NCBI RefSeq assembly: GCF_030052815.1
Contig: NC_079502.1
Location: forward strand, 39,325,140-39,389,139
Direction of reading: 5' to 3'
Source: Hevea brasiliensis
Taxonomy: Eukaryota; Streptophyta; Magnoliopsida; Malpighiales; Euphorbiaceae
DNA: 64,000 nt
Shown piece after piece: positions 21,810-34,317 of this stretch (positions are counted from its first letter, which is position 1; the number at the start of each line of letters is the position of its first letter). A program made the translations under genes and the position numbers. The notes beneath the pieces were generated by a model, which was not told the origin of the DNA, made no database searches, and saw only the letters and a list, made by a program, of their open reading frames with translations.

Positions 21810-23369
21810 TAATTATAATGTTCATTTCATATATGCACAATGCATCATCTAAATGAGTTTTCACATCATAAACATTCCATATAAGATGGATTTGTCACTA
21901 GTAACTCTCCTAATCCAATGTGCTCGGCTCATATAGAGGCTCTTTAGGACTTTCACTTGATACATCCAATGTGTCCGGCTCATATAAAGGCTACTCAGGA
22001 CTTTCGCTTAAAAAATGATTGGCGTCATGCTCTAGGGGCATCGTAAAGATCTTCCATTGGATTTTATGGATTCATAACACACAAAACATACATAACATAA
22101 CATAGTCATAACCATGGGGGGAGTCACTAGGTCATCCATAATCCATTATGCACCAATAATAATTATGCAATTATGTAACATATTCGTATTTTATATACAT
22201 ACACCCTAAATAAATATGGCATGATACATGAGGATGATTATAAATTAAACTTACAAAAAGCTTACATTTATTAAGGTTAGAAGTACTCACCTCTTGTAGC
22301 CTATCAACCACCTAACTTGAATGGTAGCTATCCTCAGATCCTTAACTTCCCAAGTCCCTTAAGTGCAATCCTATAACATTGGACCCTAAATAGTTATATA
22401 ATATTCTAAAACTCTATATACATAATAAACATCTTATTCTAGGCTCTTAGGAACCATAAAACCAAAATTTGAAACCTTAGAAAAAAAAGGAGAAAAAGTC
22501 GGGTAGAACCTACTTCGGTTGCCAAAGTCTTAAGCTTCAGATAGCCCTTTTGTCTAGTGTCGACTATGGCTATCGAAGTCTTGGATTTCCATTACTGAAC
22601 CTAGAAAATTTCCAAATTTTTTTGAGAAACTGCATACTTCGATTGCATAAATTATTATTTTTGACAGTCGAACTTGAGAATTTTTAGAATTTTCAAGTTG
22701 AAAACCTGCAGAATCCTTCTCCCATCAACACCCAAACTCACTCTAAAGTTCCAAAACTCAAATCAAACATATAAACAAGTTTCTAGGGCCTAAAATAACT
22801 TGAAATAATGCTTAATTCTCACGTACATTAACCAAAAACTCAAATCCTAGGTTTTTCCCAAACTCAACATAACATATTCAAGGGATTCCTCAAATCCATC
22901 AAGGGAAACTAGCCATTTAAGATTCATAACACTTAAACATGGCTAAACTAACAACTAACTTCCAATTTCAATGTAAAATCACAAAATCCTAACCATAACA
23001 TGCACAAACTTCCCTAAATCTCATCTTAAACACAACTTCACTTGAAATCGAAGTTATAAAAACCTAGTTCCTCATCAACTTACTTCGAAATGCCTATTAG
23101 ATAAAAAAGAAAAGAATATTACCTCTTTTCTTGGAGCTTTTAGGTGAGAGAACCAAAGACCCAAAGCTTGAATCTACTCTCCAAAAGTTCTAAATGGAAG
23201 AATCCACCTTTAAACTTTGAAAATGTAAAGGAAATCTCCTCAAAATCCTGTTTGCATGCTTCAGCAGTTGAGAGAGAGGAAAGAAGAGAAAAACCCAAGT
23301 GTTTTGGTAGAAACACAAGCTTTGGCTTCTTTTATACCCTTGTCAGTCGAGGGACTTTCGGTTGCTGAT
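21810..23369 (-). mobile_element. LTR remnant I, right piece
   Basis: AT-rich, non-coding and repetitive-looking, including twin blocks catccaatgtg(t)ccggctcatata near 21915 and 21965. It is continuous with 578-1394 if E is removed. A minus-strand TATAAAAG box lies at 23329-23336. The 74-codon frame at 23144 has no recognised domain. This is most likely the promoter half of a minus-strand LTR; the family is undetermined. Confidence 0.45.
23329..23336 (-). promoter_or_regulatory. TATA-like box in LTR remnant I
   Basis: TATAAAAG on the minus strand, the only good promoter motif in this remnant. Confidence 0.4.
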
Positions 23370-24269
23370 TGATATAAATCATTTTTATAGAGTTAATTAT
23401 GAGACCATCGATTTGAGCTCGTTGATGGTTTTAATAGATACACTACTTGAGGATCCTTACTTCCCAATGACAACACCATCATCATGCTCTGTCCTCACTG
23501 AGCTAAAGGAAAAATTAGAGTACTCTTCCTAAGCATATCAGTCAAAGTCGAGTGTTGTTCATGTTAGGTGCAAAATTTTTTCAAATATGATCAAGCTTAA
23601 GGGTGTCTTAAACCAAGACCCAAAAGTAGTGCTCCATGACAGCTATTATGGGTGGAGTTTGCTCTTTAATAAGCAATTATCCAAGTGGTCAAGCTAAAGA
23701 CCTAAAACAATTGCTCTTGGGAGGCAACCCAAGCAACAGATTTTAATATCATTTCTTTTTGTCATTTCTTTTAAAGTTTATTTATATTTAGTTGCTTTTA
23801 ATTTTAGTTTAATTTTACTTGAAGTGTTTCCCCAAATTTTGATTGGAATTGTTTTCTTTGGGTTATAGGCATAGAAGAAGAAAATGTGAAGAAGAATCAA
23901 TGAGGTTCACAAGAAAAGAGTAGAAGGTTAAGTTTAATGAAGTAAGGGAAAAGGCACACATCAAAGGGGGGTGACCTTAATCTTTTATTGCCTTGATGAA
24001 ATTCATTGTATGAATGATTATGTCATTGAGAAGTAAATTCTTGATTTTGAAGTGATATGTTTGATTTTGATGTTGTTGTAATCTTATACATATTTTATGC
24101 TTGATGGATTATCTTGTGCTAGATGGATAGTGGCGAAGTTGGATAATGTTATTTTATTAGACAAATGTGAAGAAGATGCAATTTTTGGTGTATGGTTTTA
24201 TTTTAAGTGTCATATTGCATTAAAGCCACATTTTACATTGAATTAGAGTGAAATAATTTTTGATAAGTA

Positions 24270-24890
24270 AACTTCATGGCTAGATGGGAGTTAGTCATGT
24301 TAGGGCATGAAATTCATTATTTAAAAGAAGCTCAATTTAAATTGCAAAGAAAAATTTTTCAAGAGAAACAATAAAGGTCATGGCTTAATGGGAATTTGCA
24401 TGAAATTTCATGGTCAGGCATGAGTTTTTCTATTCAAATGGAGTTGGAAATGGACATTTGATGTTTATATGGCGGTAAAGCAAATGGCTTGGTATGAGAT
24501 TAAGTTTCACACACATGCTTGGCCATGAAATTTTTTTTCAAACTATGAATTTGCCATTTGCTTTATATACATACTTGTTTTTCATTTGGGTAGTAGAGTA
24601 CACAATTGAGCATGTAAATTTCTCCAAGATACATGGCCTCCCATGCGTGTCTTCAAATGCTTAAATAGAGATTTATGTGGCAGCAAAGCTCATGGCTAGC
24701 CATGAGAAACTCATTTCATGCAAGTTAGGCGCATGGCTAGCCATGTAAAAGTCCATGGCTTCCCATGCATGTGTCTTCACATTTTATGATTGATTTTGGG
24801 CAGCAAAGGCCATGCTTGGCCATGAGATTTCATCCATAAACACATGGTTGGCTATGTGCCCAATCAAGAATTGCACTTCCAGCCATGTGG
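24270..24890. repeat. Cluster of catggctagccatg palindromic motifs
   Basis: About ten variants of the palindrome catggct-agccatg occur between 24270 and 24890, and four more at 26565-26665 in K's LTR. Many are followed by agatt, agaaa or aattt. They lie in the non-coding 3' region of an Athila-like element. Confidence 0.6.
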
Positions 24891-26345
24891 TTCATTTTTA
24901 AGGCATGTGAGACTCAAGTTCTTCATTTTTATTTCTTCTATTTTGTCTTCATATAATTTTATTGGTCCATATCATTGTACTTCCATGCCATGTGCTTATT
25001 CTTTTTGCAATTATTCTTTTCTTGTCATGTGTTTTCATTAGTTCATTTCACTTCACCTCAAGCGATGCGATTTTATTTTATCTTACAATGCAAACTTTTG
25101 GTCAATAACATCTTTTTATCTCCTCAAAATTAGCACATACTTTTATTTCTTCTTTCATACACATTTTCACTTTGCTCCATTTTAGTTTGTGCTGCAGTTC
25201 CATATCCATGGCACATGCTTCTTTGTTTAGCCATTGAGGACAATGTCTTTGATAAGTTTGGGGGTACACATTTTATTTTATTTTTGTACATTAAATTTTT
25301 GTTTTGTTTTCCAAAAACAGTTGCAATTTTGATTAAGAAATTCAGAAGAAAATAATTTTGGCCATAGTTATTTTTAATTATTTCAATTTGAGTTTGAGAG
25401 TTAAATCTATAGTTTAGTTATTTTAGATTTGTGGTGTGCTTAAATGAAATTCTATACAATTAATGATTAATTTTGCTTCGCCAACATTGCATGTTTATTT
25501 TATTTTGTCTATGGAAATGAAAGCTGGATAGTGTGTTTAGGAGATGAATTAAGCAAATTAATTTTGTTTTTAATGTGAGAATTAATTAATTATTGTGAAT
25601 GGAGCATGTTTTGATCTTAATTGATATTACTTCTTTTCATATATATAGTTATTTCTCTTAAAAAAAAAGAGCAGAAAAATAAAATTGTACATTCTACTCT
25701 GCTGATACCAGTTGCAAGTAACCAGGAACATTCATGAGCCCCATGTTTGTTTTTGAGTCAAACAACAGCTTGGATTAACAAAGCACCTTGAATTTATGAT
25801 TACTGAGTAACTAGGTGCCTTCATGACCAATGTCGGTATTCATGTAAGAAAGCAAATAATGATATAAGGAAGAGTGCCAAAATGCTATTCATATAAAAAA
25901 AGTGTAAATAAATAAAGAAATAAGGAGGGAATTGAAAATTAAGGTTTAAGCGTGTTCTGATTCATGATGATTGGTTGATTTTCATTTCTATTTTATTTTG
26001 TTTGTGCATTTTGAATCTCCTAGGAATACTATCACTTTAGTGGAAATAGACTGATGAAATTGTATGTTTGGTTGGACGAAAGAGTTAATTGCTTTATTGA
26101 AATTTAAAGGAGGCAAAATGATTATTAATTGTATAGAGTTTCATTTGAGTATGAACTGGTTGAAATGATTAAATTATGGAATTTAATTTTTGAATTTTTG
26201 ATTGAGGTGATTAAATTATAGTATTTGGGTGAAATTATTCTTTTCTGAGTTGATTTATCAAATTTGCAACCATGTTTGATTTTTTTTTAGGTGTTATCAA
26301 ATCCATCATTTGTGTTTTTTATGTTGTTTTGCTTGAGGACAAGCA

Positions 26346-26367
26346 AAAACTTAAGTTTGGGGGTATT
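26346..26367 (+). promoter_or_regulatory. Polypurine tract region, element K
   Basis: aaaaacttaagtttgggggt followed by att, directly before the LTR start tgatatatag. This arrangement is characteristic of Athila-type elements. Confidence 0.65.
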
Positions 26368-27383
26368 TGATATATAGCATTTTTATAGAGTTTATTGTAT
26401 TAATTCATATAAATATTTTGTCTTTTAATTAATTTTAATTACATTTTATAGTTTTATTTAGTTAAAAGTTAATTTCTTTCATTTTAATTGATGTTTTCCA
26501 TTTTTAGGGAAAAATTATAAAGAAGAGTGAAGAATTAGAGAAAGTTTGATTTGGGAAGAAAATCTCATGGTTAGCTATAACATTTGCATGGCTAGCTGTG
26601 GGATTGAAAAACAAGCATGGCTAGTTATGAGATTGTTCCCAACCTACATGGCTGGCCATGAGATGCTATTTGAGGATATTTTCTCATCCAATGGTCTTTT
26701 GACACTTCACCAAGGGACAGGAAAAGTTCAAAGGAGAGTTAGTTGGAGATTTTATAAATTGGAGAAGAGGAGGAGACGTTAAAGAGTCTTTTGGTAGCCA
26801 AACACTCCAGAAAACTCTATTGTAGAGAAAGAGCAAGAATTTAAAGAGGGTTTTCTTGAAGCATTTGGAGGCTAGAGTAAGGGTTCTTCATCAAGCATAC
26901 TTAGAGTTTATTCTTTTTATTCTTTTCCTTTCTTTTCTTTTATTGGAACTCATTTGTTAATTTGATGTTTGGATTTACTTTTATCGATTTTAAGTTGATA
27001 CTTGAGAAAATGAGTGGCTAAATATTTTAGCTAGGAATTTGATGTAGCTTGGCTTGATTTAATTTTTAGATTTTGATCTAATTTTCTCTACTTTGCTAAT
27101 AGTTGTTATTTTTTAGTTTAATGCTTTCAAGTATCCTAGCCAAATACTTGAAGGCTGTTAGATTTATAATCTATGGTTGGAAAATATGAGTATTTAATAA
27201 CAACTATTATAGATTTCAATTAAGAGTGAAAACTAAGATTAGATCTATGAGGTTTTGTTGAAATATCTTTCTCTTGATGCTCTAATTAATTGAATAATTC
27301 TCTATTGGGAAATAGAGAATAATTCTTTAATTAAAAGGTATAATGAGGCCCGGAAGGAATTATTAAATGCTTTTGATTATTAC
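26368..27383 (+). repeat. 3' LTR of element K, cut by LTR G
   Basis: Starts tgatatatagc. It contains four palindromic catggct motifs (26565-26665) and a hairpin with near-perfect arms around gggaa at 27286-27325. It ends where tgtaatgccc of LTR G begins. The 78-codon frame at 26546 is AT-biased without a recognised domain. Confidence 0.6.
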
Positions 27384-29078
27384 TGTAATGCCCTGAATTT
27401 ACAAACCATATTTAGTATATTTTTGTGAGAAACCAAATATTGAATATGGTATATAAATTGGATTAAATGAGGGGTTAAATTAAAATTTTGAAAAAGATAC
27501 ATATAAACTTTATTGCAAAATTAATAAAGTTTGGGGAGAAAATTTTTTCAACTTAGCATCTAATTGAGTTTAATTAAGATTATTAAGCGTGATTAATTAA
27601 GTTAGTTAATTAATCACCAATTAAAAAGTGAAAATGTGGACCAATGGCAAAGTGACACATGTTAGGAAGGGAAAAATATCTAAGGCACATAAAACAAAAA
27701 TTTGTGTCTTCTTCAATTCACTTCAGCTAGCCCATCTTTCCTTTCCCTTCTTCTCCATTTTCTTTCACCCAATCTCAAATACAAACCCTAATTCAACAAT
27801 CTAAGATGATGTTTTGTGATGGAATTGAAGGAATTGATAATCAACACATGAAATCAAGGTGAAAGAGAAGGAAGAAATCAAGAAATTGTTAGCTGATTCA
27901 AGAGGTAGAATTGTTGGGTTGGAAAACCAAGGCTAAACACTGAATTGGTTTGGGAATTTTTGATGAAAAGTGGTTGTAATTGGGAGTAAATTTCTGGAAC
28001 TAAGTTGAGGTTTGTGCTTGTCTAAGCTTATTAGCAAAATTATTACTTTATGCATCATGGAGTGGTGACTGCCAGGATTAGTAAATCTAGTGAGTAGTCT
28101 ATACTAATTTAGCTATAAATTTGAGTTATAGAGCTCCAATTGAGATGAAATTTGAACCAAAATTTTCTTAGGACATAGACCTACAATTTTTATGTTTTGA
28201 CCCGGACCTAGTTATTAGGGTAAAGTGGTTGAAATTTTAGAGTAACTTGGTATTTCAAAAATGGAATTTCCTGGAATTTAGCAAATCAGTCCTGCGACCT
28301 TTGTGTAGTAAACTGAGCATATCTCTCTCTGTAAAACTCCAATTGAGGTGATATAAGATGCATTGAAAACTTAAGACATAGGCCTAAAATTTTACTTTAG
28401 AGATCCTATACAAATTCTGGGTGTAAAGTGCTTAAATGTTGAGTGCAAACTTGAATTAGAAATTTGGAAACCTGGAATTCTCAAGACAATGCATCCTTGA
28501 ACAATAGTTAGTAATTTAGCTATAACTCATAATATAGGCCTCCAAATTAGGTGATTCTTAAATCATTAGAAACTTAAAATATGTAGGAACATTTCTTATG
28601 AAGACTACTTTGATGGAATTTATCTTTAAAATGGTCAAATTGGCCTATGAACGAGAACCATGAATTCTGATTATAGCCAGACCTAGTCAAGTAGGAATTG
28701 GATAGTATATAGAAAAATAAGCATAACTTGAGATCTAGTTCTTGAAATAGGGTGATTCTTAATTTAAATGAAAGGTAAGACATCAGGCTACAAATTGTAT
28801 GAAGACCAAAAAAGCAAATTCTGTCTTTAGAGTGCCCAAAGAATTGATAGAAAATAGAGTACTAACTAGGTGTCCCTCCTGAAATGATAACTCACCTTTT
28901 TGAAGACTTTGTGAATAAAGGGTTATAAATGAATTTCTACATGTCTAAATGCTTATCAAATTGTTTCCTAATAAAAGTTAAGACATAAATTGACATGTTT
29001 TATGAAAAGAAATTGATCTTGAAAATGCTTTTCTCTAGGTTTAATTATAATTGCAAAATGAGTTAGAAAATCTGCCTT
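27384..29078 (+). mobile_element. LTR fragment G with internal repeats
   Basis: Begins tgtaatgccctg, a common start of plant gypsy LTRs, preceded by the possible target duplication attac (27379-27383). Four degenerate units of about 203 bp occupy 28110-28910. No PBS, ORF or second LTR is visible; the right end is the breakpoint with copia element F. Confidence 0.55.
28110..28910 (+). repeat. Degenerate tandem repeat, about 203 bp x 4
   Basis: Anchor ctccaattgaggtgat and its variants recur at 28134, 28337, 28540 and about 28741 (steps 203, 203, 201). Each is followed by an aaacttaagacata or aggcctaaaatttt-like block. Confidence 0.7.
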
Positions 29079-29760
29079 TCTTTTGGATATCCAATAAATC
29101 GACCCTTTTCTGATCTGGTTTCCAGTTTATCAGTGTTCAGCTTTTTGATATAAGCTGGACAACTCCAAATCTTAACATGCTTAAGACTTGGTCTCCTTCC
29201 ATGCCATATCTCATAAGGTGTGGAAGATACTGATTTTAATGGAATCCTATTCAGAACATGCAAAGTTTATTCTAATGCAAATCCCCAAAAGGAGATTGGC
29301 ATATCAGTATAGCTCATCATACTACGTACCATATCGAATAGGGTATGATTTCTCCTTTCAGATACACCATTCAGTTGTGGTGTTCCTGAAGGAGTCAGCT
29401 GGGAAACAATGCCATGCTCTTTTAAGTATTCATGAAATTCAGTACTCAAGTATTCACCTCCACGATCTGATCGAAGAGCTTTAATTCTTTTTCCTGTTTG
29501 ATTTTCTACTTCAGATGTAAATTCTTTGAACTTTTCAAAGGTTCATGTTTGTATTTCATCAAATACAGAATACCCAAACCATGATTTATCATCAGTAAAG
29601 GTAATAAAATAATGAAAACAGCCTCTAGCCATTTCTTTAAATGGACCACATACATCACCATGTATTAGCTCCAAAATATTTTCAGCTCTTAGCCCTTGTC
29701 CAACAAAGGGTGATCTGGTAATTTTGCCTTAAAGGCAGGATTCACAAGTTAGAGTAGATT
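29079..29760 (-). pseudogene. Copia integrase, truncated, element F
   Basis: Minus-strand remains of the DDE core: IHGDVCGPF (the usual HSD here HGD, around 29660), RSDRGGEYLSTEF and NGVSERRN carry the acidic positions. These are followed by SFWGFALE, LNRIPLKSVSSTPYE and GRFIGYPK. At least four stops or shifts occur (after ESCL, in the KPW-like block near 29560, after FALE at 29267). It breaks off after GYPK at 29079, fused to unrelated LTR G sequence, so it is only a relic. Confidence 0.85.
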
Positions 29761-30275
29761 CAGAACTCAATGAGGATAGAATCCCCATTTTCTCCTGTTT
29801 TGCAATCCTATCTTCTACAACATGACCTAACCTTAAGTGCCAAATATATTTTGAACTTGAGTTGATTTTCATCATGGCATTGCATTCATTTAGATCACTT
29901 GCATTCAATTTGTATTTACCATTATTATCCAAATAATAAAAACCATCATGCATATAACCCGAGCCAACATATTTATTTCCAAAATAAATATTGCAAACAT
30001 CATCTGTGAACTGAAATTCATAACCATCTCTAGTCAAACTAGATATCAAAATGATGTTCTTAAAAGCATCAGGTACATATAAGATATTATTCAAACACAA
30101 AACATGTTCAGACATGTAAAAAGATTTAGATCCTATGGCTAAAGCTTCAATAGTTGAGCCATCGCCAATCCGGAGTCTAACATCTCGAGAACGCAAGCTG
30201 CTACTATTTACTAGTTCCTGCATATCATAAGAAATGTGAGAACTGGCACCAGTATCTAAAACTTAAGTTGTAGAT
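29729..30275 (-). pseudogene. Copia protease and pre-integrase, element F
   Basis: VLDTGASSHISYDMQ gives the protease active site DTGA (upstream stop near 30264). The domain continues with ILYVPDAFKNIILISSLTRD. The pre-integrase zinc region reads WHLRLGHVVEDRIAK and then TCESC (His and Cys ligands). A stop follows ESCL. It is slightly better preserved here than the copy in element C, where the glycine of RLGH is Cys. Confidence 0.85.
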
Positions 30276-31183
30276 GAACTATGAGTATCATCATAATCTA
30301 AATAATAAGACATGGACATACCTTCCGAAGGTGTATCCTTCTTGTCCTTCAGTGAAGCAAGATACCCTAGGCTGTTCCTTTTCCAGTGCCCATCTTACTA
30401 GTAGTGGAAATACTTTCCTTTGCTTCCATCAGCTTTAGTCTTCCCTTTCTATTTAGCTATCTTCTTGGAAGGACTAGAAATTTGAGGTTTCTTTTTCTTA
30501 TTGCCCTTCTTCTTATTGAACTTTCCAGCAGAAGAAGATGCAATCAAAGCTACCTCTTTTCCTTTATTGCTTGGCATATTCTTTTGGGTAATAACCAGCA
30601 TATTGAGTAAACCAGCCAAGGTGCATTCCTATTTACTCATATGGAAATTTATCAAAAAATTCCCAAATGACTTAGGAAGGGACCGAAGGATCAAATCTGT
30701 TTGCAGTTGGAAATCCATGATAAAGTCAAGATGTTCCAGCTACTCAATTAGCTGAATCTTCTTGTGGACATGATCCCCAAAATTCTGTCCCTTAGACATC
30801 CTCATGCGGAATAGCTGTCTAGATATCTCATACCTAGCATTCCTATTGTGCTCACCATACAACTCTTGTAGGTGAAGGAGGATCTCACTCACACTCTGCA
30901 TGTTCTCATGCTGCTTCTGTAACTCATTACTCATAGAAGCAATCATGTAACACTTGTCTCTCATATCATGCTCTTTCCACTTGTCCAAAGTTTCATGTTC
31001 CTCTTGAGTGGCCTTTGGAGGTAAGGGACCAGAAACATTTGAGTCTAGAACATATCCTATATGTTCAAGGTTCAGGACAAGTTTCAAATTTATTAACCAA
31101 TTAGAGAGATTAGGTCCTGTCAACCTATTATGATCAAGTATGCTCGCAAGGATATTGGATGGTGGTAGTTGTTGTGTGCTCAT
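30276..31183 (-). pseudogene. Copia gag, element F
   Basis: Starts MSTQQLPPSNILASILDH at the ATG whose first base is 31183. The capsid core (RLTGPNLSNWLINLKLVL, SMSNELQKQHENMQS, EILLHLQELYGEHNRNA) is open to 30740, then stops appear. The zinc knuckle near 30385-30410 is ruined: two Cys codons are Tyr, two stops fall in the centre, and the last Cys is Ser (intact form in relatives is CX2CX4HX4C). Gag packages the RNA in cytoplasmic particles; this copy cannot. Confidence 0.87.
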
Positions 31184-32701
31184 TATTATTAGAAAATTAA
31201 CTACAGAAAATAACCAGATTAATTAGTAAATGTATCATGTATTTAACCAAAATTATTATGGTCTTTTAATCAAATTGGTCCTCCCACTAACTTAGCGAAT
31301 CCTACACTTCGAAAGTAGAAAACGGAAATCCTAGTTGGATGGATTTCTAGTGGGTGATTGAATTCTTATAATCTTATTGATCATCCTCAAGCACCTCCAT
31401 TATTGGAATTACAATAAACTATAAGTGAGCAACTCCTTGCCCATCATATCTCATGTGAGGTTCAATCTTTTACCTAGCCCCTAATGCTCAAAATCTCAGG
31501 CACATCCATTATTGACTTATCTTGCATTAGTTAAGTTGATCCCATTCAGCCAGTAAACATGCAAATAATTTTAATTTCCTCAGGTACATCCATTATTGGC
31601 CACTAAGCCATTTACATATTTACAACGTCTCATGCTTAACAATTGTTCTTAAGAAAATCTCTTAAATTAATTGTATCATATGCAAGTATTTAAAATTTTT
31701 TAAAATAATTGCCTCAATGGAGGGCCCATATTATAACTACTTTAATTATACCATTTCCAACTTAATCATTTGTTTAGAAGATTTTGTGGTTGTCCTAATT
31801 ACTATTATGGTCTCACTTTGCACATTATCCATTTAGCATGCATATATCATATACTTGCATACAATCCCATACATCTCATGCATTTATGGATAAACAATAA
31901 ATATAGTGTGATCATGGACTTTCTAAGGGATTTAATTCTGAGCCACCAATAATTGAATCAGGGGCATTCCTAGGTGCATTTTATTCATTCATATTACAAG
32001 AGTTGCTGAAGGAGTACATAATCAACACCTGATCTTGAATTCCTCCCACTGGTCCCACTAATGCTCTTAACCTCCTTGATCTTCTTGCAATCCAATTACA
32101 TAGTAATCCTTGGCATACCAAGGAAAATTTACAAGAATCAAATAAATAAAATTACAACCCAAAAATATTACAACCTTTATAATACATGCCACTAAAATAA
32201 ATTAAAATAAATTAATTAATTTACAACCCAAAGAAACATAAAAGAAATAAATCCAATCACATTGGTCTTTTATTGTCCATGATCATCCATCATACATATC
32301 ACTATTTAACAATTAAATAAAACACACATAAATTAAATTGAATATCTCATATTCAACTTAAAAATTCAAATTTGAATATGATTAAAAAAAATTTAAAAAT
32401 TCAAATTTAAATCACATTCAAACAAATTTAAAAATTCAGATTTGAATTAAAATTTAATTGTGTGATTAAAACTCCTAATTAAACACTTTAATTAGTCATG
32501 GGCTTAATTATGGGCCTTGAAACCAAGCCCACATTCAAGCAAACCTTACGCACCATGAGGTGCCATTGATGCCGCCACCTATGGTGGCTCCACCATGTGT
32601 GCCGCCACATATTTCTTTGCAACTAGCAATGAATCAATCATCTCATGATCAAATCACAACAATTAAATCATATAATAAACAGTCTAAATGGCAAATATAG
32701 T
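31184..32701 (-). other. Untranslated leader of element F
   Basis: Non-coding. It corresponds to 57745-59480 in element C. It holds three copies of a 20-bp motif (minus strand caataatggatgtacctgag and variants, near 31388-31408, 31498-31518 and 31580-31602) and two to three units of the 36-bp repeat seen expanded in C (32350-32450). Confidence 0.65.
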
Positions 32702-32714
32702 GGCTTTGATACCA
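32702..32714 (-). promoter_or_regulatory. Primer-binding site, element F
   Basis: TGGTATCAAAGCC on the minus strand, 2 bp inside the LTR. It matches initiator-Met tRNA except for one G-to-A change. Confidence 0.8.
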
Positions 32715-32716
32715 AT

Positions 32717-34317
32717 TGAAGGAGTGAAAGCATGAAAAATATTTGTTTAGATCATTGAATTCAAAATTTTTCTTCTAGGGTCTCATGCACCATGTAAGAT
32801 TCATTATTTACCTATTTGATTTCAACATTTAATGGCATATTAAAACACTTTTAATTTGTTTTTGGATCTATATTTTCCATTTAAGATTTTAGAATTAACA
32901 TATTAATTCATTAGAACCCTAGATTAAATCAAGAACATGTGGACTAACCTTTTAATGCACTGTAGTTGTGTTTGGTACTTTTGGGATACACCTAGGACAC
33001 TAGATATTATCCCTCTAACTTATCCACACTAAGATCACCAATGGCAGCCCCTTGAACAGCTTCTCAAGCTTTTCCAATCAATTAGAAATTGAGGTTTTGC
33101 CTTTTAGAGAGGTTACAGATGTATATTAGACACTAGAAACAATTTCTAGCAATTTTAATTCAAGAGAATGTTGGCAATTCTCTTTGAATTGATGAGAGAT
33201 GAAGAAGAAGAGAGGAAGAGAGATGAGAGGTGGCGGCACCTTTTGATAAAAAATCAGAATGCTTTTTGTTCTTTCATCCTTTTCTTTTTATAGCTAGGTC
33301 ACCACTTAAAACCCTTGCCACATGTCATTTTCTGATTGCATCATATTTTAATTTGACCCAATCACATTATGCCAAGTGTCAAAGCTAGATTTAATCTTGA
33401 CTTTGATCATCTTACATAATTGGAAGACAAATGGCAAGCTTATGTGTAGTGCCATGTGTCACCATCTCATAGTGCTACATGTCAACCTGTGAAATGACCA
33501 AATTACCCTTGTGTTTCAATTTTGAGTTCTCAACCCAAAATAATTATTTCTCCTCTTCTAATCAATTTATATCAAATATAAATTAATTAATTAATCTTTA
33601 TTAATTAATTTCTCATGATTAAATTCATATTTAAACACTTCAAATATAAATTTAACTTATACTATACATCCAATAACCTAGATTAGGTTTCAAGCCATGC
33701 TAAGGATTTTGCAATCTTATTGCAAACCAAACCTATTGAATTAATCAATTAAACTCTTTAATTAATTAAATAAATCACATTTTAACTTGGTGATTACTTG
33801 TGTATGTGTGTGACTTACTAGGCTCATCACTAATTGGCAGTGAGATATGATATCAACTCTTAATATCATCAGAACTCTTTCTTACCATAAATGATTTCTC
33901 TAAATCATTTTATGCACCTCATAGACCATTGTTAACACCTAGCATAGCATGACATGGCAACCAAATCAATAATAAGGAATACCTTAAATGAACCTTTTAT
34001 CATATGTTACCATGCACCAGAATCTCTCTGTTATAAAATCTCAATCTCTCTGTTATAAAATCTCAATTTGAGCTGGAGTCATGGTTTATGTCAAACTCCA
34101 TTTGCTATGAATATTATGTTCTCTTTTAATTCTAATTCTTGATTAAAAAGATTTTCTCATCAAAAACTCTTTTCTGATTAAATCTATCTGTCCTGGCCAG
34201 GAACTTGAAATATCAAGAACAATTAAATGAACATAGGATTTTATCCCTATTTACTTAGGGAAACAGATTCCATCTTGATCAACACCTACCTCCATATATA
34301 ACTAGTAGGAGCCAACA
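32717..34317 (-). repeat. 5' LTR of element F, proximal part
   Basis: Ends ctccttca next to the PBS (minus strand). It continues at 42291-42822 after the B insertion, about 2133 bp in total, against 2110 bp in element C. A minus-strand TATAAAAAG box lies at 33284-33292. The last five bases, caaca (34313-34317), are B's target duplication. Confidence 0.85.
33284..33292 (-). promoter_or_regulatory. TATA box of copia LTR F
   Basis: TATAAAAAG in context ctagctataaaaag on the minus strand. The same place in element C reads ctagcgatataagt, so C's box is damaged. Confidence 0.6.

Larger units (their letters stand above)
23370..27383 (+). mobile_element. Element K: Athila-like derivative
   Basis: No intact gene. 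Three markers support an Athila-type Ty3/gypsy. First, the block cttgggaggcaacccaag at 23715-23732, which in Athila elements follows pol. Second, two gaggacaa...aagtttggggg signatures, at 25236-25264 and 26335-26363, the second being the purine tract. Third, an LTR starting tgatatatagcattttta at 26368. Positions 23370-23401 resemble the first 32 bp of that LTR, so the 5' LTR and most coding sequence are probably deleted. The env-like region 23750-26345 is non-coding. The right end is taken by LTR G. Confidence 0.6.

Noticed and set aside
23144..23368. Possible host gene exon (MREPKTQSLNLL...)
   Set aside because: Lies in an LTR remnant opposite to its TATA box; no conserved domain or splice pattern.
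29188..29484. 98-codon plus-strand ORF
   Set aside because: Antisense shadow of the F integrase.
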